A stretch of 64,000 nucleotides of DNA from Paenibacillus sp. FSL W8-0426 (GTDB lineage Bacteria; Bacillota; Bacilli; Paenibacillales; Paenibacillaceae): assembly GCF_037969725.1 (NCBI RefSeq), contig NZ_CP150203.1:1256001-1320000 (forward strand). The letters run 5' to 3'. The stretch's first letter is position 1. Every line of letters begins with the position of its first letter. A program made the position numbers and the translations under genes. The notes beneath the pieces are model-generated. The model did no database searches. It was not told the origin of the DNA and saw nothing but the letters and a program-made list of their open reading frames with translations. Of the stretch, positions 1 through 10,003 are shown piece by piece.

Positions 1-1
1 C

Positions 2-514
2 GGCCAGACGCTGTCGAACGAAGTGACGCTGACACCGACCGCGTCTCCGGTTGGGACGGGAACGCTGGAGGTGCAGTATCGCAATGGCGGAACGGGAGCG
101 AGCGGCAATGCCATTACGCCGCAGTTCAATTTGAAGAACACCGGCACCGAGGCGATCGACCTCAGCCAAGTGAAGGTTCGATACTATTTTACGAAGGACG
201 GCAACGTGGACATGAGCTTCTGGTGCGACTATGCCCAGATCGGCAGCAGCAACGTGGAGGCTGCCTTCATCGCGCTGAACCCGGCGAAGGGCAATGCGGA
301 TACCGTGCTGGAGATCGGCTTCAAGCCGGGAGCGGGCAGTCTGGCACCGGGCGCGGAGACCGGCGTGATCCAGGGACGGTTCTCCAAAACGAATTGGGCG
401 AGCTTCGATCAGACCAACGATTACTCGTACGACGGGGCAATGACGGATTTCGCCGCCTGGAACAAAGTAACGGCGCATATCGATGGCGTAAAGGCCTGGG
501 GCGTTGAACCGTAA
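2..514 (+). CDS. C-terminal CBM3 module of a secreted glycoside hydrolase (partial)
   Basis: The reading frame is open from the left edge, so the gene starts outside the window. The visible 170 residues form a family 3 carbohydrate-binding module: GTLEVQYRNGG opens the jelly-roll, and aromatic segments such as SFWCDYAQIG, NDYSYDGA and AAWNKVTAHIDG follow. CBM3 modules bind crystalline cellulose outside the cell and usually end cellulases, mannanases or xyloglucanases. The catalytic part is not visible, so the enzyme class cannot be named. The gene is followed by a strong terminator and seems to end its transcription unit. Confidence 0.85.
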   Translation, partial: GQTLSNEVTLTPTASPVGTGTLEVQYRNGGTGASGNAITPQFNLKNTGTEAIDLSQVKVRYYFTKDGNVDMSFWCDYAQIGSSNVEAAFIALNPAKGNADTVLEIGFKPGAGSLAPGAETGVIQGRFSKTNWASFDQTNDYSYDGAMTDFAAWNKVTAHIDGVKAWGVEP

Positions 515-553
515 TGTACTGCCTCATCGGAAAATAATGAAATAAAGGAAATG

Positions 554-580
554 GGCCGGAGAGAAACTCCGGCCTTTTTT
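554..580 (+). terminator. Rho-independent terminator of the CBM3 gene
   Basis: The stem GGCCGGAG/CTCCGGCC is closed by a short loop and followed directly by six T, 40 bases after the stop codon. Confidence 0.85.
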
Positions 581-585
581 GCGAC

Positions 586-743
586 TATATAAACCGCAAA
601 AAAATAAACACACGTTAACGGAGAGGCAGAACCAATCTGGAGAAGCAAAGCGTTCGCTAAAAGCTTTCTGAAAGAAAGCTGCATCGGAAGATGGAACTGC
701 ACTCGAAGTGCCCTAGTGTGAACGATTAAGTGCGGTTTATATA
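586..743 (+). repeat. Dispersed TATATA-ended repeat, copy 1 (short form)
   Basis: This 158 bp non-coding element is bounded by a perfect 13 bp inverted repeat, TATATAAACCGCA and TGCGGTTTATATA. Its core (CGGAGAGGCAGAACC, TCTGGAGAAGC, GCTTTCTGAAAGAAAGCTGC) recurs at 15414, 19215, 24580 and 39113. The core holds the hairpin AGCTTTC/GAAAGCT. It could be a MITE-like element or a structured RNA; no open reading frame is conserved among the copies. Confidence 0.8.
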
Positions 744-1160
744 AGTACATTGTCATATTCAATCGGCGAACGCTGCTGCGGAATGAAGGAGGAATGGGGA
801 AAAGCACGCCAAAATGCTGCGATTTACGTGTAGTAATGTTTACCACTTATGGAATTTGAAATTAAAATATGGGTCATATGAACCATCATCTTCATCCATG
901 AATGAAAAGAGTGCATTGCAGATCCAAAATCGCCGCAGCTCAAATGTTTACAATATTTTAACCTTTTGAATAAGACGCCCGGCGAGGCATCCGAATCAAA
1001 AATATGGAGACATGCCCTGATTCTTAGTGCTCAAATCAGCCTGAAGCAATACAGGACTTTGGACTGATGATCGTTCTGGACAGCGCCTTTACAATGGGGC
1101 AAGCCCGGTAGGATTACGGACCAGGTTAAAATTCTGTAACTTCAGGAGGAAAACGACATC
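744..1160. other. Intergenic stretch and long leader of the wall hydrolase gene
   Basis: I see no gene here. A stem GAATCA/TGATTC is present near 992-1023. I looked for a c-di-AMP riboswitch, which often precedes NlpC/P60 genes in Paenibacillus, and could not match its conserved core. The ribosome binding site of the next gene is at about 1144-1149. Confidence 0.4.
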
Positions 1161-1967
1161 ATGAATTGGAAAAGCAAAATCATTACGGCAAGCGTAACGG
1201 CAGCGATGTTGATGGGAAGTCTGACGACTGGAGCATTCACGGCCCAGGTATCGGCAGCTACGATAGAAAATTCCAAAGCCAAGATCATCCAGGGAGTGAA
1301 CATGCGCACGTCTCCTTCGACGTCTGCAGGCGTCGTACGTCAATTGCCTCAAGGCGAGACGGTAACCATTTTGGGCACGTCCGGTTCGTACTGGTACAAG
1401 GTACAGGATTCCAGCAACCAGACAGGATACATATCTTCTTCATCCAAATATACGCAAATGGTCAGCAGCAGCGGCGGCAACAGCAGCACAAGTTCTTCGG
1501 TAGCGGGCAGCAGTTCAGTTACCGGTAGCGAAGCCGTGGAAAAAGTGATCGCCGCAGGCATGAAATATTTGGGCACGCCTTACAAATACGGGGCAGACCG
1601 CAACAGTACGGCCGCGTTTGACTGCTCCAGCTTCGTTCGCCGGGCATTCATCGATGCGCTGGGCATCACGCTGCCGGCAGACTCTCGCAAACAGGGCGAC
1701 TATGTCAAAGCCAAAGGAGCGGTTCAAACCGATTGGACCAAGCTGAAGCGCGGCGACCTCATGTACTTTATGTCCTATAAAGGAACCAAGGCTTCCGCAT
1801 ATTCGGGCGTGAACAAATCGACGGCCAGAATTACGCATACCGGCATCTATCTTGGAGACGGCAAAGTGCTGCACACGTATTCGAACGAGGGCGGCGGCGT
1901 AACGGTCAGCGACATTTCCGGCAAGCACTGGGAATATCGTTTCCTGTTTGGCGGAAGCGCGCTGTAA
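1161..1967 (+). CDS. Secreted NlpC/P60 peptidoglycan hydrolase with SH3 domain
   Basis: This 268-residue exported enzyme should cut peptide bonds in peptidoglycan stem peptides. Residues 1-33 are a signal peptide ending SAA. Residues 38-100 form a bacterial SH3 domain (GVNMRTSPS, WYKVQ, GYISS) that binds the wall. A Ser/Gly-rich linker covers about 101-123. The NlpC/P60 domain follows, with catalytic Cys155 in FDCSSFV, His226 in ITHTGIY and His238 as the likely third residue. AGGAGG lies about 11 bases upstream of the ATG. The gene stands alone, with terminators on both sides. Confidence 0.9.
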   Translation: MNWKSKIITASVTAAMLMGSLTTGAFTAQVSAATIENSKAKIIQGVNMRTSPSTSAGVVRQLPQGETVTILGTSGSYWYKVQDSSNQTGYISSSSKYTQMVSSSGGNSSTSSSVAGSSSVTGSEAVEKVIAAGMKYLGTPYKYGADRNSTAAFDCSSFVRRAFIDALGITLPADSRKQGDYVKAKGAVQTDWTKLKRGDLMYFMSYKGTKASAYSGVNKSTARITHTGIYLGDGKVLHTYSNEGGGVTVSDISGKHWEYRFLFGGSAL

Positions 1968-2012
1968 ATCAGACGCAGCGAGACAAATATTAACAAAGCA
2001 GCTGTTTGGATT

Positions 2013-2086
2013 GAAGCTGCGCGTCACTGCGGTGTTTATCAATGATTTTTACATTGGACAACACCGCATGGCGTGCAGCTTTTTTG
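2013..2086. terminator. Large terminator hairpin between convergent genes
   Basis: AAGCTGC...GCGGTGTT pairs with AACACCGC...GCAGCTT, with a T-run after it on the plus strand. It lies between the NlpC/P60 gene and the oppositely directed regulator gene. Confidence 0.75.
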
Positions 2087-2149
2087 ATTTTGGCGCCAAC
2101 CCGTATCGAATATCTCCCTCCACTCTCCCGCAAGTTTGCACTCAAAGAC

Positions 2150-3058
2150 CTACTCTTGGTAATACACCCGAAATAAAATATCCTGATTGTAATTGCCGAA
2201 TCCTTCCCCGTACAAGGTGAGCCCGCCAACATGCCGTGCATCCTCTTCGACCGACAGGCGCAGCGTCCACTGATTGCGTTCCACGGGGATATCGGATAAC
2301 GTGACGCCGGACATCAGCTGGCCGTCGATGAACGTTCCCTGCTCCGTAATGCGCAGCACTTTCAGCATGCCGTATTGGTTGACGCTTTCGCTCCACCAAT
2401 CAGGCGTAAATACGCCGCGGCCGTTTCCCGAGTCACCAGGGCTCGTCCAGTCCCCAAGCTTGATGCCATTCAACGTAAACGTAATGTCGGAAGGCCAATT
2501 GGGGTTGACGGAAGGCGCTTCGGACCCGATCTCCAGCGAGAGTTCAATCGCTTCCATGTGCTGCCCGGCCAAAATGTAATTCGGGATTTTGTATTCCACG
2601 AATCCGCGCCCGAACCATAGAATGTGGGCATGCATGCGTTCCGGATCGAGAAAATATCGTGGATCGTCGTATTGTCCGATAATATGGCTGGAGGTGGCCA
2701 GGCCGCAAGTAGGATATACATCAAATTGCGTATAATGCCCGATGGGAATCGCCACCTCGTGCACCTTGCTTGAGCTCCCGCTTTCCTGCGGCATCGAGAT
2801 GCCGATCCAGTCAACGGCAAGGCTGTTCATTTTATGGGTGCCGCCGTCCTTGCGGACCATTTTGGATTGAATGATGCCTACATCCTGCAGTTTGCGCACA
2901 TGCATCGTTACGATGGCGCTGCTCAAACCGAGCGCGGCTGCAATGTCCTTGACGTTTTTGGGGCTTTCGGCAACAAGCCGGATGATCTGCAGACGGACTT
3001 CGCTGGCCAGTGCCTCATATAGGGGCAGCCATTCTGCATCGGTATTTGCTCTGATCAC
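2150..3058 (-). CDS. ArsR-type winged-helix transcriptional regulator with large C-terminal domain
   Basis: This 302-residue protein has an ArsR-like helix-turn-helix at about residues 10-75 (EALASEVRLQIIRLV, DIAAALGLSSAIVTMHVRKL). It continues into a roughly 200-residue C-terminal domain, far longer than classic metal-sensing ArsR proteins, and resembles the COG4189 group. I chose GTG at 3058 because GGAGGG lies just upstream; an in-frame ATG at 3181 has no ribosome binding site and falls in AT-rich promoter DNA. It is divergent from the GH51 arabinofuranosidase and probably controls it, with a sugar as the likely ligand. The ligand role is inference. Confidence 0.7.
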   Translation of the reverse strand: MIRANTDAEWLPLYEALASEVRLQIIRLVAESPKNVKDIAAALGLSSAIVTMHVRKLQDVGIIQSKMVRKDGGTHKMNSLAVDWIGISMPQESGSSSKVHEVAIPIGHYTQFDVYPTCGLATSSHIIGQYDDPRYFLDPERMHAHILWFGRGFVEYKIPNYILAGQHMEAIELSLEIGSEAPSVNPNWPSDITFTLNGIKLGDWTSPGDSGNGRGVFTPDWWSESVNQYGMLKVLRITEQGTFIDGQLMSGVTLSDIPVERNQWTLRLSVEEDARHVGGLTLYGEGFGNYNQDILFRVYYQE

Positions 3059-3194
3059 AAAGGTCCCTCCAATAGATGTGTTTAGGATTAATTTAAACAT
3101 AAATTCAAAGAATAGGATAACATTTTCAAAATTTAGTGTTGAAATTAAGCTTAACATCGATTTTAATATAAATATGAACATTGATCCATAGGTT

Positions 3195-4742
<1,548 letters not shown>

Positions 4743-4801
4743 AAGATGGCATGTTAGCGGGCGGGGAAATCATCAAACGTTTATTAGGTTCATAATCAAC
4801 G

Positions 4802-4842
4802 AAAGCGTTCAGGTGGAGTGGTGTCCATTTGAACGCTTTTTT
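4802..4842 (+). terminator. Terminator after abfA
   Basis: The stem AAAGCGTTCA/TGAACGCTTT is followed by a run of T. Confidence 0.85.
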
Positions 4843-4953
4843 GTCGGTTGGTCCGGAATGTAAAGAGCCCAACCGGACATTTCTCCAGTTGAGCTTGCTA
4901 CATTTCCTGTCGTTTTCAACAGTGTAATTGGGCATCTGCCCGTCTGCATGGGT

Positions 4954-6819
4954 TTAACTCGAAACGGCCTCGTCGTTACCCGCTTCCCGTGCATGCGCGA
5001 CCAATTGGGCATATACGCCTCTGGCCGCAAGCAGTTCCGCATGGGTGCCTTCCTCCGCAATTTTGCCATGCTCCATAACGATGATCCGGTCGGCATGCAT
5101 GATCGTGGACAGGCGGTGGGCAATGACAATGGTCGTGCGCCCTTTGGACACGGATTCCAGCGCCTGCTGTACGAGCAGTTCGGTATGCGAATCCAAATTC
5201 GCCGTAGCTTCATCCAGGATCAGCACCCGAGGCTGGAATACCACGATCCGGGCGAAAGAGATCAGCTGACGTTCCCCGGCGGACAGGCCGCTTCCGCGTT
5301 CGGAGAGAAGGGTATCGTATCCTTCAGGAAGCCGGCGGATCATGGCATCGGCGCCGACGAACCGGCAAGCTTCGATGGCTTGCTCCCGCGTAATGTCTTC
5401 GCGAAACATGCGCACATTCTCGATAATGGAGCCGGAGAACAGGAAGGGTTCCTGCTGGATCAAGCCGACGATTCGATGAAGCGTGGCCTGCGGAATGTGC
5501 CGAATATCGAAGCCGTCAATGTCAATGCTGCCCTCGTTAACATCATAAAAGCGATTCAGCAGGGAGATCAAGGTGCTTTTGCCGGCTCCGGTCGTGCCCA
5601 CAATGCCGACCATTTCCCCGGGATAGAGATGCAGGTCCATGTTTGAGATGATCGGCTGGCCAGGCTGGTATCCGAAGGAAACATCGTTGAAATCGATCTG
5701 TCCCATCACTTGCTTTGGTTCAAGCTTGAAAGCTTTGGCCGGTTCGGGTTCGGCGACCTCCGGTTTCGTGTCCAGAATGTTTGCGATCCGCTCCATGGAA
5801 ACGGTGGCCGACTGGAACGTATTCCATTGCATCGTGATTTGGTTGATCGGTTGAAAGAACTGCCGAATGTAACTGATGAAGGCATAGAGCACGCCGACTT
5901 GCAGCGATTCGTTCAATACGGCCCGCCCGCCAAGCCAGACCATCAGCACCAGTGCCGCATTGCCCAGAATGTCGAATGTGCGGTTGAAAATGACATGGGA
6001 GCGTGCTTGGCGAATGTTGGCTTGAAGGTGCTGCAGATTTTTTTCCCCGAATCGCTGCTGTTGTTCTTTCTCCTGATGAAAAGCCTGAATCAGAAACATG
6101 CCTGCGAGATTTTCGGCAGTGAATGCGATCAGACGCGCAAACCTTGTTCTGGCGTTCTGATACACTTTACGCAGATTGCTGCGGAACAAGATCGCAACAA
6201 CGGCAATGACAGGCAGCACGGCCAGGGAGTAACCCGCCAGCACAGGGTCCAGTTGGAACATGAACACGAGGATCAGCACAAGCATCATGCCGTCCCTGAT
6301 CAGGCTGAGCAGAACTTGGGTGAAGAAACTGCTGATCGTCTCGGTATCGCGAGAAACGTTGGTGACGAGACTGCCGATGTGATACCGATCGAAGAAAGAC
6401 ATCGACATGCGTGTGATGTGGTGAAAAATGTCTTTCCGAATGCGGGAAACGATGCTTTGGCCGACATGCTGCAGCAAATTGTTTTGCACGTAGGTGAACA
6501 CAAAGCCGGTTATGGCGAGAACCAGGTATACCGCAGCAAGCTGCATAAGAAAACCGGTACTTGTGTTCCCGATGGCCAAATGGTCGTCTATGGCGATCTT
6601 GACCAAATAGGGCTGCAGCAGATCAGCCAGAATGCCCAGCAGCGAGCAGGCAAAAATGCCAAGAAAGGCGAGCCTGTGCGGCTTGGTATAGGTCATCATC
6701 GATTTGAAGGAGGTCCGCTTGTCGGATGCGTCAGACGCTCTGGAATCGCCTTTCGCCGGAGACGATGCATGCTGCTCGGCAGTCATCGGGTCAGGCTTCC
6801 CGCTATGTCGTTCGGTCAT
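4954..6819 (-). CDS. ABC exporter half-transporter, BmrD-like (consensus ATPase site)
   Basis: This 621-residue type IV ABC exporter half has an N-terminal six-helix membrane domain and a C-terminal nucleotide-binding domain. Walker A is GTTGAGKST, the signature is LSAGERQ and Walker B is VLILDEATANLD with the catalytic Glu present. It overlaps the end of the upstream partner by 17 bases, and the pair should form a heterodimeric drug exporter like BmrC/BmrD (YheI/YheH) of Bacillus. The ATG at 6819 has GAGGAGGG upstream; the frame extends further but only through the partner gene. A charged tail of about 45 residues precedes the first helix. Confidence 0.85.
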   Translation of the reverse strand: MTERHSGKPDPMTAEQHASSPAKGDSRASDASDKRTSFKSMMTYTKPHRLAFLGIFACSLLGILADLLQPYLVKIAIDDHLAIGNTSTGFLMQLAAVYLVLAITGFVFTYVQNNLLQHVGQSIVSRIRKDIFHHITRMSMSFFDRYHIGSLVTNVSRDTETISSFFTQVLLSLIRDGMMLVLILVFMFQLDPVLAGYSLAVLPVIAVVAILFRSNLRKVYQNARTRFARLIAFTAENLAGMFLIQAFHQEKEQQQRFGEKNLQHLQANIRQARSHVIFNRTFDILGNAALVLMVWLGGRAVLNESLQVGVLYAFISYIRQFFQPINQITMQWNTFQSATVSMERIANILDTKPEVAEPEPAKAFKLEPKQVMGQIDFNDVSFGYQPGQPIISNMDLHLYPGEMVGIVGTTGAGKSTLISLLNRFYDVNEGSIDIDGFDIRHIPQATLHRIVGLIQQEPFLFSGSIIENVRMFREDITREQAIEACRFVGADAMIRRLPEGYDTLLSERGSGLSAGERQLISFARIVVFQPRVLILDEATANLDSHTELLVQQALESVSKGRTTIVIAHRLSTIMHADRIIVMEHGKIAEEGTHAELLAARGVYAQLVAHAREAGNDEAVSS

Positions 6820-8560
6820 GGTACAATCCCTCCTCTTGCAAACGATAGGTCGCCGCATACAGCCCTTCTGCAGCCATAAGGTCCGCATGGGTTCCCTGTT
6901 CGGCAATCCGTCCCTCGTCCAGCACGATGATATGGTCGGCATGACGGACCGCGCTGATTCGGTGGGACACGATCAATGTCGTTCTGTCCTTGCCCAGCTT
7001 GCGCAAGCCGCGCACGATGCCGCTTTCGGTGACGGCATCGACCGCGCTCATGCTATCGTCGAGGATGAGCACTTGAGCCTGTTTGATCAATCCCCTGGCG
7101 AGGCTGGTGCGCTGGCGCTGCCCGCCCGACAGGGTAAGCCCGCGTTCGCCCAGCTTGGTGTCAAATCGATCCGGGAACCGAATGATATTTTCGTAAATCA
7201 TGGCCTGCTTGGCGCTATGCTCTACCGTATCCATCGGTAATGACCGATCGCTAAAAGCGATGTTGTCGCGAATGGTCGTGCTGAACAGGAACCCGTCCTG
7301 GGGCACATAGGCAATACAGGCGCGCAAGCTTTCCAGGGATATTTTGCGGATGTCGGTTCCATTGATGCGGATGGTTCCGGCAGGAGGCTCGTACGTGCGC
7401 AGCAGCAATTTGACGAGCGTGCTCTTGCCCGAACCGGTTTTGCCTACGATACCGACCGTCTGCCCGGCGCGAATGTGCAATTCCACGTTCTGCAGGACGG
7501 GGGCAGGGCTGCCGGGGTAGGCGAAGGACAGGCCGCTGATGGATATGTCCCTGATCGAGCGAAGCGACTTGGCATTCGCAGCTTCCTGAATGTCGGGCTC
7601 TTCCGCCAACAGGTCGTTTACCCTTTCGAGAGAGGCCCCGGAACGCTGCATCGTGTTGATGACATTGCCAATTTGCTGCAGCGGTCCGATAATCATGCGC
7701 AGATACAAGGTTAATGCAACGAAACTGCCGAGCGTAATGGTATGCTGCATCGTCATGATCCCGCCTACAAGCAGGGAAACGACGAGAGATAACGATCCGA
7801 ATAACGGAAGAAGCGCTTGAAACAAGGAGGACATGCGCACGAGGCGCAATTGTTTGCTCCGAATGGCATCTACCGCCATACCGAACCTTGCGCGGGCCTG
7901 ATCTTCCACGGCAAACGTTTTGGTCACGCGGATGCCGCCGAATTGTTCCTCGGCCGATTCGGTCATGTCGGCGAGAGCTTCCTGCACGTCACGGGAGCGC
8001 TTACGAATTCGCGGGCCAAAATGGACGACCAGAAACGGAATAGCCAGCAGCGGCAGCACGCTGATCATCATCAAGGACAGCGGGATCCCGCTGAGCAGCA
8101 TCATGATGATGCAGGACAATAACAGAAAGGTTGCATTGGTCATGGTGGTCACCCCGTTGGAAATGGCCTCGCGAACGGAGGTGACGTCGTTCATCACGTA
8201 GCTAAGCAGTTTGCCGTTGCCCTGTTTGGAAAAATAGTGCTCGCTTAGTTCGGAAAACTTGCCGAAAATGCGTTCGCGGGTCATGAATTCGAACCGGCGT
8301 CCCAGCTTCATGATCATGAACTGTCCGGTTCCGAACGACACGTTGTACAAAATAGCCACCGCCAGCAAGATGATGCTGTACCTCATCACCGTATCCATAT
8401 GCAGGCTGTTCTGCATGAGTTGGTCCGTGAAGCTGCCCAAAATGCGGGGCAGGGAAGCCTGCCCGACATTGGAGGCGATAATCAGGACCACGGCCACCGC
8501 ATATACGGGCCATTGGCTGATCACGTAGCTTCGCAGCAATTCTCGTTTGGACATAGGCAT
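6803..8560 (-). CDS. ABC exporter half-transporter, BmrC-like (degenerate ATPase site)
   Basis: This 585-residue half-exporter has a membrane domain at about residues 15-305 and an ATPase domain with Walker A GKTGSGKST and signature LSGGQRQ. Walker B reads VLILDDSMSAVD, so the catalytic Glu is replaced by Asp. That is the hallmark of the degenerate site in heterodimers such as BmrCD, LmrCD and TM287/288. It is the first gene of the operon and is followed by its consensus partner. AAGGAG is 4 bases from the ATG at 8560 and 10 bases from a second ATG at 8554, so either could be used. The upstream leader suggests attenuation control. Confidence 0.85.
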   Translation of the reverse strand: MPMSKRELLRSYVISQWPVYAVAVVLIIASNVGQASLPRILGSFTDQLMQNSLHMDTVMRYSIILLAVAILYNVSFGTGQFMIMKLGRRFEFMTRERIFGKFSELSEHYFSKQGNGKLLSYVMNDVTSVREAISNGVTTMTNATFLLLSCIIMMLLSGIPLSLMMISVLPLLAIPFLVVHFGPRIRKRSRDVQEALADMTESAEEQFGGIRVTKTFAVEDQARARFGMAVDAIRSKQLRLVRMSSLFQALLPLFGSLSLVVSLLVGGIMTMQHTITLGSFVALTLYLRMIIGPLQQIGNVINTMQRSGASLERVNDLLAEEPDIQEAANAKSLRSIRDISISGLSFAYPGSPAPVLQNVELHIRAGQTVGIVGKTGSGKSTLVKLLLRTYEPPAGTIRINGTDIRKISLESLRACIAYVPQDGFLFSTTIRDNIAFSDRSLPMDTVEHSAKQAMIYENIIRFPDRFDTKLGERGLTLSGGQRQRTSLARGLIKQAQVLILDDSMSAVDAVTESGIVRGLRKLGKDRTTLIVSHRISAVRHADHIIVLDEGRIAEQGTHADLMAAEGLYAATYRLQEEGLYHDRTT

Positions 8561-8603
8561 GGTTCTCCTTTGTTGAATTCAAAGATATCGATGCAGAGCG
8601 TAG

Positions 8604-8642
8604 AAAAGGGCCGACACCCGAATCAAGGTGTCATGCCCTTTT
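8604..8642 (-). terminator. Attenuator-like hairpin in the exporter leader
   Basis: On the minus strand AAAAGGGC.GACACC pairs with GGTGTC.GCCCTTTT, giving a stem that ends in TTTT. It lies between the leader promoter and the BmrC-like gene and overlaps the stop codon of the leader reading frame. Confidence 0.6.
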
Positions 8643-8763
8643 ACTTTATGCGAACGAATTCGAAGATTATCCGTATATGAACGGATTTCCGTATGCCGAT
8701 CGACGAAATCAGTTCACTGCACGACATGCAGTCGATAGGTAACGTCCGTTGACGTCCTTTCAT
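8641..8763 (-). CDS. Possible 40-residue leader peptide of the exporter operon
   Basis: ATG at 8763 opens a 40-codon frame beginning MKGRQRTLPIDCMSC and ending FEFVRIK. Its stop codon touches the attenuator hairpin. In Bacillus subtilis, bmrCD is induced by translation inhibitors through a translated leader (bmrB); this frame has the same position. No good ribosome binding site precedes it, and the inferred transcription start is only about 7-10 bases upstream, so it would be near leaderless. Treat as a hypothesis. Confidence 0.3.
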   Translation of the reverse strand: MKGRQRTLPIDCMSCSELISSIGIRKSVHIRIIFEFVRIK

Positions 8764-8776
8764 GCTAACAACTACT

Positions 8777-8805
8777 ATTGTTGCGCTATTGAGGAGCAAT
8801 GTCAA
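8777..8805 (-). promoter_or_regulatory. Promoter of the exporter operon leader
   Basis: On the minus strand a perfect -35 TTGACA (8805-8800) is followed after 17 bases by AACAAT (8782-8777), four of six matches to the -10 consensus. The leader to the first gene would be about 210 bases. Confidence 0.5.
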
Positions 8806-8975
8806 TGAAGCGGAGCAAGCTGATGCATTAGAGTTTTGCGTTGAATGTTCATATAACATCATTTAAACCATATGTAAACCGGAATGTACAGGTTTGGTGA
8901 AACATTTTGAAGCAAGGGGCCGTCTGTAGGGTGAAGGTTGGCAATCAGGTTTAAACTACTATCGGAGGTGTCAAA

Positions 8976-9896
8976 ATGAAACATAAAAAAGGATTGGCAG
9001 CGACACTCGCTCTTTGCGTATCATTGACGGCGGGAGGTGCATCCGTGCTCGCATTCTCGGACCTGCAGGATGAAGGACAGAAAACGATCGTGGATACGCT
9101 CAAATCCAAAGGCGTCGTAAACGGGGTGACGGCGGATCTGTTCAAGCCGAATCAGGCGTTATCCGAACCGCAGGGCATTCAGTTGATCGTCAAAGCATTT
9201 GGTTTGAAAAACGCGTACGCATCCCCTGCGCAAAGCAAAATCAGTCCTGACACTTGGTATGCGGATGCCGTGCAAGCTGCGACCCAGAATGGATTGTCCA
9301 TTCCCGTAGAAGTGAATCCGCAGGCCAAAATGACGCGCGAACAGTTCGTGATCCTTCTTCAAGAAGGGATTGCCACAACGGGGAATTATCCGGTCATTAT
9401 GAGATATAACGTCGTGAATGATGAAGACAGCATCGGTGAGAATGCCAAATCCGCCGTCCAGAACCTGCTCAACATGAACATCATCCAGCTGGACAAAGAC
9501 GGGAACTTCCGTCCGGATCAGCCGCTTACCCGCATGGAGGCCGCAAGCATGATTTTTAACGCACTGGAATTTATTGACCAGTTTGGAAACGGAGGCTCCA
9601 CAGAGCCTGCACCGGTGGATCCGGGAGCGGGACAGGCGGGTATCGTGCCGACGGTAACAACGACGAAAGTGGACGACAAGACGACCAAAGTGAAGCTTTC
9701 TGCCGAGATGCCGCACCCGGGCTACGGATTGAAAATTGATGACGTCAAACTGGAAAAGGATGGACGTGCCATCGTGCTGTATTCGATCGTTCAGCCTGAC
9801 CCGGACAAAATGTATCCGATGGTCATTACCAACGTCACGGCCGAAACGAACATCCCGTCCGGATACACTGCCGAAGCACAACCTTCGGGCAAATAA
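8976..9896 (+). CDS. Secreted SLH-like protein with PrcB-type C-terminal domain
   Basis: This 306-residue protein has a signal peptide (about residues 1-26). Two to three S-layer-homology-like segments follow (FSDLQDEGQ, SPDTWYADAVQAATQNGL, and NFRPDQPLTRMEAASMIF near 190). After a Pro/Gly linker (about 205-225) comes a C-terminal domain with PHPGYGLKIDDVKLEKDG, which matches the style of the PrcB protease-complex C-terminal domain. SLH units normally bind pyruvylated wall polymer, so it is probably displayed on the wall. The partner or substrate is unknown. The ATG has CGGAGG well placed upstream. Confidence 0.7.
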   Translation: MKHKKGLAATLALCVSLTAGGASVLAFSDLQDEGQKTIVDTLKSKGVVNGVTADLFKPNQALSEPQGIQLIVKAFGLKNAYASPAQSKISPDTWYADAVQAATQNGLSIPVEVNPQAKMTREQFVILLQEGIATTGNYPVIMRYNVVNDEDSIGENAKSAVQNLLNMNIIQLDKDGNFRPDQPLTRMEAASMIFNALEFIDQFGNGGSTEPAPVDPGAGQAGIVPTVTTTKVDDKTTKVKLSAEMPHPGYGLKIDDVKLEKDGRAIVLYSIVQPDPDKMYPMVITNVTAETNIPSGYTAEAQPSGK

Positions 9897-9931
9897 GCAG
9901 CGTGTAATTCCTGAAAGCCATAAAAAAAGAA

Positions 9932-9971
9932 GAACCCACCGCATCCAGTTCATATGGACGGTGGGTTTTGT
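9932..9971. terminator. Terminator between convergent genes
   Basis: GAACCCACCG pairs with CGGTGGGTT and a T-rich tail follows on the plus strand; A-rich sequence on the other side allows use by the minus-strand GH43 gene too. Confidence 0.8.
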
Positions 9972-10003
9972 TATGTCGTGCGATCCCGACATCCGTTTAC
10001 AGA

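Noticed and set aside
744..1160. Possible c-di-AMP (ydaO) or c-di-GMP riboswitch before the NlpC/P60 gene
   Set aside because: The conserved cores of these riboswitches could not be found in the stretch.
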